From NCBI GenBank assembly GCA_031308135.1, contig JAHLJT010009436.1, positions 124,733,366 through 124,797,365 on the forward strand: a stretch of 64,000 nt of DNA. The letters are read 5' to 3'. Of this stretch, positions 1-9,799 are shown piece after piece. A program made the translations under genes and the position numbers. The notes beneath the pieces were generated by a model that worked only from the letters and a program-made list of their open reading frames with translations, was not told the DNA's origin and made no database searches. The first letter of the stretch is position 1. Each line of letters starts with the position of its first letter. This DNA is from Acheta domesticus (lineage: Eukaryota > Arthropoda > Insecta > Orthoptera > Gryllidae).

Positions 1-660
1 TTACAGCTACTCTGTATCGTAAAGCATGAATTATTTTAATTAAAACATAAGTCAGGTTCAATTTAGTAACAAGAACCTCTACTGCTATGAACAAAGTTGT
101 TAAAGGGAAATTGAATTATTAAAAACCGTGAATTTGGACAAGAAGTTATTTTGCTTCGTTGGACATATTTAGATATCCTAAATCACCCTCATACTGAAAA
201 TTGTTGGTCATCAAAATTAACTCATTCTTTCACCAATTATGGTGACGGAAAGAAAGTGACAACGATACTGCGGGAACTAATTAACCCCATTTTATCAGTA
301 ACGTATTAAAACTAGGAAAATCCGGCAGACGTTGTTCTGCCCTTCATCTCCCTCTTTTCCCTCCCATCTCCGTTTCTCACGGTCTCTCCCTCCCTCACCC
401 TGTCTCTGTCTGCCTCTGTGTGTCTCTGTCTCTGCCGCTCTCTGTCCCTCTCATTCACATTTACTTGCAGGATTCTGCACATTTCTGAGACAGTGAGGTA
501 ATATCGGGAAGCGCCGGACCAGCAAAAAAAATGTAATAGAATGTTCAGGAAGAGTTCAGTCTGTAGGTTACGGTGTGAGAAACGTTTCTTTGAGGCCTTT
601 GGACTCAATATTTTAGTCTCTAAGGCCCTTAGTTTTTAATGCATAGTTTAGGACTTATTT
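1..660. other. AT-rich stretch with a short pyrimidine tract
   Basis: No gene or transposon protein is recognised. The only structured part is a CT-rich run at about 330-450, made of CTCTGTCTCTG-type units. The reading frame across it encodes low-complexity Arg/Glu-rich sequence on the minus strand, which is a by-product of the repeat. Confidence 0.6.
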
Positions 661-689
661 AACGATATAGATTCAAAATGCTGCCGAGT

Positions 690-875
690 GTGTGGCAGGT
701 TGCATTGGACGTGAGTATGTAGTGGATATGTAGTGAATATGTAGCGCCATCTAGTGGAGTTACAACAGAATTAACATCACATAAACCTTCTCGGTGAAAA
801 AACACGTACAAGTGCCAACTTTCATGGAGATCGGTCTAACGGGGTTGGAGTTCAATTCTTTACCCGTATTTATTT
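690..875. repeat. Decayed dispersed-repeat tail containing a CTCF-like word
   Basis: A tandem-like run (GTAGTGGATAT, GTAGTGAATAT) leads into GCGCCATCTAGTGG, then AT-rich sequence ending in a phrase of the type 'CTTTCATGGAGATCGGTCTA'. That phrasing resembles the 3' parts of old insect transposons, where variants of 'ATTTCATGAAGATCGG' recur. This is pattern memory, not a search result. A similar phrase appears near 26040 (ATTTCATGAAGCTCGAACGG). Confidence 0.35.
744..757 (-). promoter_or_regulatory. Possible CTCF-type binding motif
   Basis: Read on the minus strand the word is CCACTAGATGGCGC, which fits the core consensus shared by insect and vertebrate CTCF (CCASYAGRKGGCGC). It lies inside what looks like an old repeat, so it may be part of a transposon family rather than a functional insulator. 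No occupancy can be inferred. Confidence 0.35.
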
Positions 876-934
876 CCTTTTTTACTCAGTTTTACCCATT
901 TTCATTTTTTTAAATTTTTGTGCAACGCGCTCCT

Positions 935-1125
935 TTCGACCCAATGTGCGCTGTCCTGTGTTTGCGTGCGTAATTCTTCGTAATTCCGGCGCCGCGGGCG
1001 CCGATTTGCATATGGAAGAAAGGGGAAATGTCAAGAGGCAACCCGCTGCGGCCGTTCGTCGCTTGGCTCTGAACTGCGCACCCTTCACCCGGCCGGGTGA
1101 CGGCACAAGAGCTGCGATAGTTGGT
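935..1125. other. GC-rich CpG-dense patch with a POU octamer
   Basis: About 190 bases of high-CpG DNA within AT-rich surroundings. A perfect octamer ATTTGCAT lies at 1004-1011, just after the palindrome GGCGCCGCGGGCGCC. Overlapping open frames on both strands match no family and are explained by the GC content. Candidate regulatory element on composition and motif only. Confidence 0.35.
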
Positions 1126-1160
1126 TCCATTCAAAATTTGAGATTGATAGTAAAAATATG

Positions 1161-2750
1161 ACGCGTTTATGACATTGGACGTTATATTGACATTTCAAAA
1201 ATAAATTGCTTTAGGAAGATGATCTATGCTAAATTAAAGCTATGTTTTTTTTTCGAATCTGAGAAAAATGGGCATGAAATTAGGCATTGGTTGTGCTACT
1301 GTACTGAAGTAATGAAAATATCATTTGTTTTCAAATTGAAATTACTTGTTGAGCCATGTTGAACTAGGAGTGACAAGTTGTGGTCATGCTATTGACTGTA
1401 GATGTTCATGTTTTCAAGATTCGATTTAACTATTCCAGTCAATGATAAAAAAGGTGTTTTGAAAGTAACATTCACTGTTTTCCATGGGTGTCAAATAATC
1501 AAACAACTGTGAAGAATCCCGAAAATGTTTTCTTCGTAATCCTGATCTGTACGTGCGTTAACAGAGATTAGAGTTATCTAGGCAAGAATTGTCCACTTAA
1601 AAAATTAAATGGAAAGGTATAATCTTCTACGTCACTTAAGTATTTTATACAATGGTCTATACAGGGAACAAAGCTTTCAAAATTGCCGCGCGTATCTAAT
1701 CAGTATTCTGTCACACTTAATGAATGTTTTAATTAACACATTTATTTTATGATTATAGTAAATTGCCATTGATCTCTGGAAATGTGAGAATCACTCATGT
1801 GTTGCTGTTGTAACGTTATATATTGAAATACATAATGATTTGTATATTTCGTTGCAAAATAAAATTAAAATGTACGATACCAAAACCAAAGTTTTATTAT
1901 ACTACCTGATTAATGCAGATATTTTCAATGTTCTTATTTCGTACTTTTTAGAAAAGAAACTGAAATTGAAGTAATTGTGTTAATTTATTTGTTAATATGG
2001 CAAGGTAGAAGATTTTGAAAAGACTGTAGATATTAATTCGTGATGCTTGTCGTTCTTGTAAATTTACTGTACATTAAATAGTTGAAGTTCTATTAATATT
2101 TCATTAAATGTGTTGGCACTGCGATGAACGTTGTTCTTTTACTATGCTCAAGAAACTTCATTTAATCGAATCACCTTTTTATTTTAATAATTGCTTTCTA
2201 CATTAATGATGACTGAACCTTTTGTTTATTGTAATATTTTCAGGTGATAATGTCCGTATATCGCAAATATTAGTATATCATGTGTATTTTAATAGAGCAG
2301 GTGGTACATCACTGTACTAAATTGGAAGTTGTTTTTTGTTTACCATTATTTTCAAGTTTAGTCTTACCGAATCCAAAATTGCTTCAACGCACAAACATAA
2401 TGTTATACTACCATTCAAACAGCTTCACATCTGCGCTCACAGCTGTGCTTTTGTTTCATCGACCTTTTCCCGCTCGTAACCTCTGGAGGTTCATTGCTTT
2501 ACACGACCTTGAAAAAATACTATCATTAGACATCATTAGATTTATATTCGGTTATTGATATCTAGGTTTTCCATTCAAGGTCAAGTGCATCTCATCAAAC
2601 AGCTGTTGTCAACGTGAGAGTGGAAACAAAGATTTATTTAAAGAATATTGTCAGAATTGGTTTTGAAGACGAAAGACCGACTTAAACACATGAAATAAAT
2701 TAACCATTGTCAACCGAAAACAAATAACAGAATTTTGTTTATTAATAGGA
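1161..2750. other. AT-rich stretch, nothing recognised
   Basis: Both strands were read for transposon protein motifs, tRNA boxes and inverted termini, and none was found. The 92-codon frame at 2280-2558 has no recognisable domain. Confidence 0.6.
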
Positions 2751-2759
2751 GTGAAACGC

Positions 2760-3068
2760 AGGGACTTGGAGCAAGTAAGCAGAGCTGAGCCTCGTGTAAG
2801 TCATCGATTTTCACCATTTGGTTGCGAACCAGTTTGCTTCTTGTAGCACTGCGTGTCTTGTTTCGACTATCCCCATCCTCAATCATTCAATCTTTCAGCA
2901 TTCTTTACCCCTCATGATATCCTATCACGCATCCAGTGGAAGGCATTGGCTTACGCCCACTGCAATCACCTTCCTAAAAAGAGGAGGAACTTCTTGCTCA
3001 CCTGCATGCCAGCTCCACCAACCTCTGATTAAGGGATTGATTGGTCGTCATCATCATCATCATCATGT
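2760..3068 (+). repeat. Possible microsatellite-tailed retroelement scrap
   Basis: A moderately GC-rich segment of about 280 bases ends in GATTGATTGG followed by (CAT)6-7 and then AT-rich DNA. A short unique block ending in a simple-sequence tail is the usual look of a LINE or SINE 3' end. No reverse transcriptase or tRNA-like part is visible, so the class is unknown. Confidence 0.25.
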
Positions 3069-3079
3069 AATAAAGTAAA

Positions 3080-4110
3080 AGCTGTTTTGTACCACCAGAA
3101 GAACTTTCTTCGTATCCCATCAAACCAATTAAAGTTCGAAATGTTATAATTAATACGTAAAGAAGAAAGAAAAATATATTTTAGTAATTTATTTATGACT
3201 TATTGCAGTAAGGAGTGAGATTTACGCCTCGCATACAGGAGTGAACGACCTGCAGAGAGGAATACGTTCGGTGTACTGTATAATTTAAGATGATTATTGC
3301 ATGGGCGTGACAGCCAAACAGGCTCCGCGTCGGGTCACGCGGGCGATATCGCGGAAAGTCTCTCTGGTGCCGCTGCACGATTGCGGAATTGGAGGATGTA
3401 ACTCTTGCTCTCAGCCGTATGAAGGGCCGCAAGTAGCTGTAATTCCAAGTGTATTACTAGGAAGTTCCATAAATTTGCCAGGAGAGTGCGAATTTAACTT
3501 TCTCTTGCCTTTTTAATATCCCATTTTTCTGATAGTGCACTATTAGGTTGTCTCCACCTTTTGCTGATATTTTTTTTTAATTATTAAAATTTTCTACTAA
3601 TTTCCTACTAATACTGAGACAAACATTGCTTTCATCAGAAACTTTAGTGCGTTTTTTACTTTAAATAGTAAGTTTCATTGTGTGATTTTAAATTGCTCTG
3701 TGTCTGACTTTATTATATGTATATTAAGCGTATAAAAATGGCTTTTAGTTGCACAAGGACCTATGCTTGATCAATGACCAAATTCGGTAGATTAGGTAAC
3801 GAAAATACTAGTAAGTTCTGTAAATGGGAAACATAACTTCTTGTAAAGCGGGAAATCTTATTTGACCACATATGACAGGAAGTTTCTCATGTGCATGCAA
3901 CTGAATCTTTCCAAAACATTGTCAATATAATAAATGTAACGCTGTACAAAAACTAACACCAATTTTCTTTCAAGATGTAAAAGAGAAAGCTTGACTGAGA
4001 GAAGCCTTTGACAGATTACATATTCAACATCCAACTGACAATCTAATTTACCAAGTCGATTTCATATTTGAACATGTGCAGAGGCAAATCTTTTCAGTCA
4101 CACATCATAT
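3080..4110. other. AT-rich stretch, nothing recognised
   Basis: A mildly GC-rich portion at 3290-3440 holds overlapping short frames on both strands with no family resemblance. No repeats of note. Confidence 0.55.
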
Positions 4111-4124
4111 GAAGCGACCTCGTA

Positions 4125-4350
4125 ACTGCGGCTGAGTGCACCACGGAGCTTACATAATGGCGGCGCGCTGTCGCGGGGCATCGCCACGTAACGCCGCCGC
4201 CCGGTCCGCTGCGGGTGCCAGGTGAACGGCTCGAACCGGAGACCGCGGGGACAGGGGCCGGGGGACGAGGGGGCGGAACGGGACGGGACGGGAGCGCGAG
4301 CGAGAGTGCGCGTCGGGCCGGGAGAGGAGGCGGAAACGGCTCCGAGAAGC
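4125..4350. other. GC-rich CpG-dense patch
   Basis: Very GC-rich, with G-tracts on the plus strand (GGGGGACGAGGGGGCGG, then repeated GGGACG units). The short G-runs could form quadruplex-like structure. No TATA box or splice-flanked frame is convincing, and an Arg/Pro/Ser-rich frame on the minus strand is compositional. Confidence 0.4.
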
Positions 4351-5440
4351 AATAACACTTTCAAATTTATTCTATGCGAATTGTAACGGCTCGCGACGGC
4401 CCCTTCAGTCCATATTTTATCGAGTATTGAAAGCGAAACGCCGGACTCGATAGGTTGAAATAGAAGGGCCAGTATATTTCGAGCATGCGTTTGGACAAGT
4501 AGACTCGTAAATTATGTAATTAAATTCTTTCTTTTCTACGTATGCTTGGCCCTGTTGTAATGGACACTCATTGATTTCAGTTTTTTGCTCGGGTCTCCCT
4601 CGAATGCACGAGTTATCCAATACTGCCGTTCTATCGAAACTTGTTTTGCCGTTAACTAAAATACCTACCGTTTGATCTGGGGAAAGACTCCTATCCCAAG
4701 ATTGATTTATGTGAAAATGAAAACAATTAATTTGAATTATTACAGAGAACTTAATGGTTTGAATTCTTGAGGAAGGGAATTGACAACTTTCTGAGCAAAA
4801 GGTACACGAATATTGACCTGTAATAAATTCACCAATTTGTTTACAAGAATTCTGAAAGTTATGGAATTTCTGTAGAAGAAATAATTGCTGTTGCTTCAAA
4901 CGAGAACGCTCAAATTGTTTAATGACAATGATCCACAAGGTCTACCAAGTCTTTAATGACAATGGTTACAATGATCCACAAGGTCTTCCAAGTGGTTCAT
5001 AACATTGAACTGAATAGAAATTTGTTATAAAATAAGTACGAATATATTTCAATCTAAGAATAGTTTACCATCGATCATTTAGAAGAACAATAAAAATTTG
5101 TTTTCGTCAAGCTGCAGAATTTTTAATGAGGAAAGATAGTTTAATCAGGAAATCAAAGATAGTTATATTATTTCTTTTACAAATTAATTATATTAAATAA
5201 ACTATTCTGAAATTTTCAATGTATTTATATAATGATGTATGTACGAAGACCATTCCTTGAAATGACATTTCATTTTCGATATGTAATGAAAATGTATGAG
5301 TTTCATTGTTCATTCAAGTTTTAACCGACAGGTTTCTACGCAAATGCAAATAACAAGGAATGCAATATTTCCTTCATTCAGGATAAAGGAAGTCCAACGG
5401 CATCTCTTCATCTCTACCTCTGCTCCCATGAACAAATGAG
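4351..5440. other. AT-rich stretch with one long open frame of doubtful meaning
   Basis: A 173-codon frame on the minus strand (4417-4938) begins with a methionine and has a hydrophobic/aromatic-rich composition. It lacks any domain, motif or supporting codon pattern I know. The rest is AT-rich without recognisable elements apart from the local duplication listed separately. Confidence 0.4.
4918..4998 (+). repeat. Two-copy local tandem duplication
   Basis: The unit containing CAATGATCCACAAGGTCT and CCAAGT occurs twice, about 45 bases apart, separated by a partly repeated TTTAATGACAATGGT. There is about one base difference between the copies (CTACC versus CTTCC), so the duplication is fairly recent. 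Confidence 0.75.
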
Positions 5441-5780
5441 CCCGAAATTCTCATCGAGGGCGAAGGCGAGCCGTGCTTGGGAGAGTCCTCTTGTTGAAGG
5501 GCAAAGAGCACGAGGCACCACAGGCAGGGCATAGGGCGCCTCGCAGCGGTCGCTCGAATTACAGGTCGGATTGGACTGACCGAAAACCGCCCTAAGCTGC
5601 GTTGAATCACTTTAATTACGGGCGGTGGGCCGCGCGACTACAGGGCGCCTGCGATGCGGTCGGACCGCGCCAGCCGCCTCCGCCGTGCGCTGGGAGGGCG
5701 CGCTGCTGCCCTCTGGGAGACCCAAGGCGGACCCACAAGGGAAGCTTCCACAGCAGCGGTTGGCAACTTGGGGGTCAAGA
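5440..5780. other. GC-rich patch
   Basis: CpG-dense DNA with overlapping frames on both strands (60-116 codons). The translations are Arg/Ala/Pro-rich, contradict one another between strands, and match no known domain. I regard them as compositional. Confidence 0.4.
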
Positions 5781-5864
5781 AGCACGTGGAACATTTTCTC
5801 GAGGAGCCCTCCATATTTTAGAAGGAATTATGCGAAACCTTGAACTCTTGAGTCTTGTAAAACA

Positions 5865-6175
5865 TTCAAACAATAAAGACGGAGAAGAAGATGGAGAAGA
5901 TGAATGTGGAGAAAAAGGAAGTAAATGGAGATACATTTGGATAAGGAGTTAAGCGATAGTAGATAAGGAGAAGAAGGTGGAGATAGATACGGAGAAGATT
6001 AAAATGGAAATATGTATGAAGAATAAGGAGACGGAGATGGAGATTAATAAGGAGGATATAAAGGCGAGGAGGAGAAGGTGGACGTATTTAAAGAAACGTA
6101 TGAGATGCAGATGGAGAAGATGGATGATAGAAAGATGGGGAGATGGAATTGGAGAAGAAGTAGATGATGAAGAAA
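5865..6175 (+). repeat. Purine-rich degenerate GGAGAAG/GGAGAT tract
   Basis: About 300 bases almost free of C on the plus strand, made of degenerate 6- to 9-base units such as GGAGAAGAT, AAGGAGA and GATGGAGAT. In one frame this reads as Glu/Lys/Met/Arg-rich peptide, a consequence of the repeat. Confidence 0.7.
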
Positions 6176-6181
6176 ATTCTT

Positions 6182-6212
<31 letters not shown>

Positions 6213-6245
6213 TTATTATTATTATTATTATTATTATCATCATTA
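6176..6245 (+). repeat. (TCT)n followed by (TTA)n microsatellites
   Basis: About eleven TCT/TTC triplets run directly into about nine TTA/ATT triplets, ending in TATCATCATTATTATTG. It abuts the purine tract on its left, so strand purine bias reverses sharply at about 6177. Confidence 0.9.
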
Positions 6246-7340
6246 TTATTGTTATTGCCTACATTCGAGAGATTCACAGGCGTTCAGATCCACGGTTTGG
6301 AAAATAATCTATATAGTAATGTTTTTTGAAAATGAAGTCTTGAGGAAAATACCGATAGTTTTCCGACAAAGAAGAGCTTGATATTGAAAATTGTTAAACG
6401 GGGATGTAAAAAGAAATGTGGGACTCAGTTTAAGCAGTTTCCAGTACTTCTGAGCGTGAGGATTTATCGCCAGTTCGTAGTTCATTAATTTGCGTAACTT
6501 GAACTAGGACGATGGTCTGCAAAGTTTCTAAGCGAGAGAAGTGTGCTAATATTTTATCGTCCTATCTCTATGTGAGCGTAAAAGATGGGTGTTTAGCATG
6601 CTTCTGACTGACAGACGGATAACTGTAATGAATATGCACCGGAAACTCTTGGAGCACAGGCCGGAAGAAGTGATGATTTTTATCATTTTCGAATCCTTTC
6701 ATATTCTTCCTTTCCCCCAACGATTTGAAGATATTTCAATGAAACATTTACTCAACTGTTTGGTGTGTGTCCATATAACTGATTAAATAGCATTGGAAAG
6801 AATTTTTTCACATTATTGAGATGATTCCCTAACAAAACTTAAGAATTCATATTTTCAAATTATGAAATGAAACAAAGTTCTATAATGAAAGTAAAAAATA
6901 TTTTTGAAAAAGCTTTTTTTGAAATTAAAATTAAACAAATAAAAAATTAGAGAGACATACTTCTAAAAAGTAGAAAATAATACAAAATCTGGTTAAAAGA
7001 ATCCGCACAAAATGCACTAAAATTGTTTCACTTCCGTGATATATCAATTATGTATCGCAAATATTAAACAAAGCATGAGGAGCCTTTTAAATGTAATTTA
7101 TTAAACATTTAATGGTAATTAGTCATTACAATTTTTCAAAGGCAATATTATTACTCCAGAAATATTGTGTAAATATTAAATGGGTCCGATTCCTTACGAT
7201 AGTTGTAACGAGTTGTCATGTTGCGGATGTTGGTTGTGATTAGTGTTATCGAAAGGTGTGTATAGCATTGGTAAGTTTGTGGATCGAATCGAATGTGAAT
7301 CGAATCCGTATGTGAACTGCTGTGATAAGTGATTTCCGTA
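6246..7340. other. AT-rich stretch, nothing recognised
   Basis: No transposon motif, tRNA box or inverted terminus found on either strand. Confidence 0.55.
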
Positions 7341-7341
7341 G

Positions 7342-7440
7342 ATCCTCTGATCGCTTCCAGGGGAATGCCAAACCATCTCCCTGGAATACGGGTCACGGAC
7401 CGTGCGCAATCCTTCCTTTCCTATCCTGTCCCCCAACTCC
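7342..7440 (+). mobile_element. SINE-1 copy A (central fragment)
   Basis: Shares the central block of the SINE-1 family seen in full at 15.5 kb: GGGAATGCC, then CACGGACCGTGCGCAATC, then a CT-rich CCTTCCTTTCCTATCC run. The tRNA-like head and the 3' part are missing or unrecognisable. The fragment is well diverged from the other copies. Confidence 0.6.
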
Positions 7441-7559
7441 CCATCGTTAAAGTTGAGCAAAAGGCTGATCACCCACTCTCAAATGGCCCATTACTCACAA
7501 AACAATCCCCGTCTAGTGCAGGAGATAGGCCAAGTAAGTGCTGTTGAACCAGAAGAAAG

Positions 7560-8370
7560 AACAAGAAATTTGAATACGTTATACATTCATAACGCTAATT
7601 GAATGATAAAATATATTTCAGACTGGCTGATGTACTCTATATTGCTCGAGTACTCATCACAATCGTCTATTAGATAGGTAAAGGAATGAATTTATCTATT
7701 ATTAGAGGTTCCCCACGGGGTGAGTCACAACCTTCAGGGGTTTTATGAAATTTTAAAGCACATCATTGATCAAGAGGTCGCATGGAGTTTGATAGACAAA
7801 TATACATCGGCGACGATCAAGATCTTACAGATTGAGAAAAAGGAAAAAGATATTACATCATTCCCATGAGAGAAAATCGATTGTTTGTACAAATAAGAAT
7901 TCGTGATTTTGTTTTTAAAAAGTTGTTTATTTTTCTAATACTTAAAAATAATAACAGTGAGAAATTATAAATTAAATAAACCATTTTACTTTCTCGCCTA
8001 CTACATACTTACAAGAAAGTATTGTAAACCTGCAACGGAAAGTGGCGATTTTCCACAGACAAACTCGAATTTTGAGACCACGATAACGTAAAGCGGATAA
8101 TTTATTAGTTCTAAATGTAGTAAATTATATCATATATCACTTATGTAGTCAGAATCCATAATCTGTGGATCTTCGATGCCGAAAAATTAGTTTACGTTAA
8201 CCTGTTGGTCCGTCTGTGGACAACACCAGCGCTTAAACCGTTCAGAGGATTTTTCTCAAAATTTATGTTCCACTATCGATCTGGCGGAGCTCGAGTGAAT
8301 TTGAAACTGATTTTGGAAGTACTTTGGAATTTTTGATTTGGGAATTTTGATTTTGGGAGTACTAAACATT
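7560..8370. other. AT-rich stretch, nothing recognised
   Basis: No coding or structural signal found. The region leads into the reverse-transcriptase relic on its right. Confidence 0.5.
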
Positions 8371-8379
8371 AACCTCCCA

Positions 8380-8960
8380 AGACATGTTCAAAATTCTTTC
8401 TAAAATGGCTCCAAATGTTTGATTTTTTTTCTCTGATAGAGCAAAGAATATACATGGTCTTTCCATTTCTCTCTATATTCTTCGATTTTGACGTTTAGAT
8501 TTTAAATTCCAAGGTTCTCCTGTTTGGTCTCGTTTTTAATCCATCTCTTCTTGTCACTCCAAAGACTGACCTCAAAAATCTCATTTCTGCAGCCTGTACT
8601 CTGTTATAGGATTTGTAATTTATAACCCAGTTTTCATTTCCATATAGGCCACAAGGTACTGCCATAACTTTGTAAAATTTTAAGACGTGTCTTTTCGTAC
8701 TGTACCTCTAAGGGTCCTTTTAATGGTGCCCCACCTAAGGTTGAAAGTCTCGATCTTTCTTTCAATATTAACTTTCTCCGATGAATGATCATTCTCATCC
8801 TAGAAATTTAAAAGTATTTATTTGATCAATTATCTTATCTTCTAAAACGAGTTTACATCATACGGAGAACCTTGGAAAGCCATGGACTTGGTTTTACTGA
8901 AAGATATATGCAAATTGAAGAGCTTTGCTGTTTTGCACCAGTGCAACCTAAAAGACGAAA
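8380..8960 (-). pseudogene. Non-LTR retrotransposon reverse-transcriptase relic (C-terminal part, RTE/CR1-like)
   Basis: In intact elements this region follows the reverse-transcriptase catalytic core of a LINE polyprotein that copies its own RNA into the genome. On the minus strand, pieces match the family in the right order but in shifting frames: 'KTKSMAFQGS', 'NTFKFLG', 'RWGTIKRTLRG', 'RKDT', then 'LKFYKVMAVPCGLYGNENW', 'QAAEMRFLRSVFGVTRRD'. The last two blocks share one frame of about 60 codons. At least two frameshifts and several stops break it, and the catalytic YADD region and endonuclease are absent, so this is a dead 5'-truncated copy. A lysine-rich plus-strand frame at 8882-9169 overlaps its left edge and is not credible as a gene. 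RTE versus CR1/L2 is not settled. Confidence 0.8.
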
Positions 8961-8964
8961 CCGA

Positions 8965-9670
8965 AAGATGTTTTAAAAAGCTTGTGAACAAAGGAAATAA
9001 ATTCAGTCATGAAGACTATGAGGTTAACAATTTGTGTAATGCGAAAAATACGGTTAGTAATGAAAATCTTAACTCCAGAATTGAATCAGTCAAGCTCCTC
9101 CCTCCCCAAGCTATCTCAGCTCAGAAAAAGATAAAGAAAGGCAGAAAAAGAAGAGAAAACCGCTACTAGATATCAGCAGTAAAGAGCATTATTCACAATA
9201 CGGAGCAGGTTGTTTTTAAGTAAAATAATACAACAAATATAATCGGTAATCCCTAGCAAAACCCTTAGGAGCGTGTTTCTCAAAACACAGTTTTTCGTTA
9301 TAAATGCCCCGTTTTCTCATAAACTATTGAACCCATTTTGTTGATTCATTTACAGATTACTCTACTAGTCAATGTGAAGCTGTGGATCTACTTTTGGAAA
9401 GTTAGCATTCATTTTTTTTCAATTTTATAAATGAAGTCATTACATTTTTGAAAAAAATTGAGGTACGAGAAAAAAGTCCAGTTTCCTGCCAAGCAATTGT
9501 TTTCATTGTAGACCAATACAACAACAGTACAGATAACATATAGAAAAAAATTCAAATCGATATCTTCAATAGTTTCTGAGATAATGAGTCATCAATATTA
9601 AGAGGGGGAATCTCATCTTAAAAAGGGATCGTTAGAAGAAAAAGGTTGGTAATCTCGTAACTATAGTGTT
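8965..9670. other. AT-rich stretch, nothing recognised
   Basis: No recognisable protein or RNA feature. It could belong to the same LINE insertion, but I see no sequence reason to say so. Confidence 0.5.
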
Positions 9671-9674
9671 TCAG

Positions 9675-9798
9675 CGCGTTCGTCTGCCCTGCGCCGCTCT
9701 GCCCAATCCCACCCAGCTCCTGTCTCACCAGCTCAGCTCCACCATGCTCCTTCTCATTCTGTCCTGCCCCAACCACACCCTGCTCTGCCATGTTTAAT
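9675..9798. repeat. Degenerate C/T-rich minisatellite
   Basis: Degenerate units of the type CTGCCC / CAGCTC / CACCATGCTC recur across about 120 bases (CTGCCCTGCGCCGCTCTGCC, then CAGCTCAGCTCCACC). The minus-strand frame over it is Gly/Glu/Gln-rich, as expected from the repeat. Confidence 0.5.
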
Positions 9799-9799
9799 A

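Noticed and set aside
3040..3068. Six-histidine run (CAT repeat) as a metal-binding peptide
   Set aside because: It is a CAT microsatellite at the end of a repeat-like block, not part of a credible gene.
4417..4938. 173-codon open frame on the minus strand
   Set aside because: No motif, no recognisable family and no supporting splice or promoter context. It also overlaps a recent local duplication at its start.
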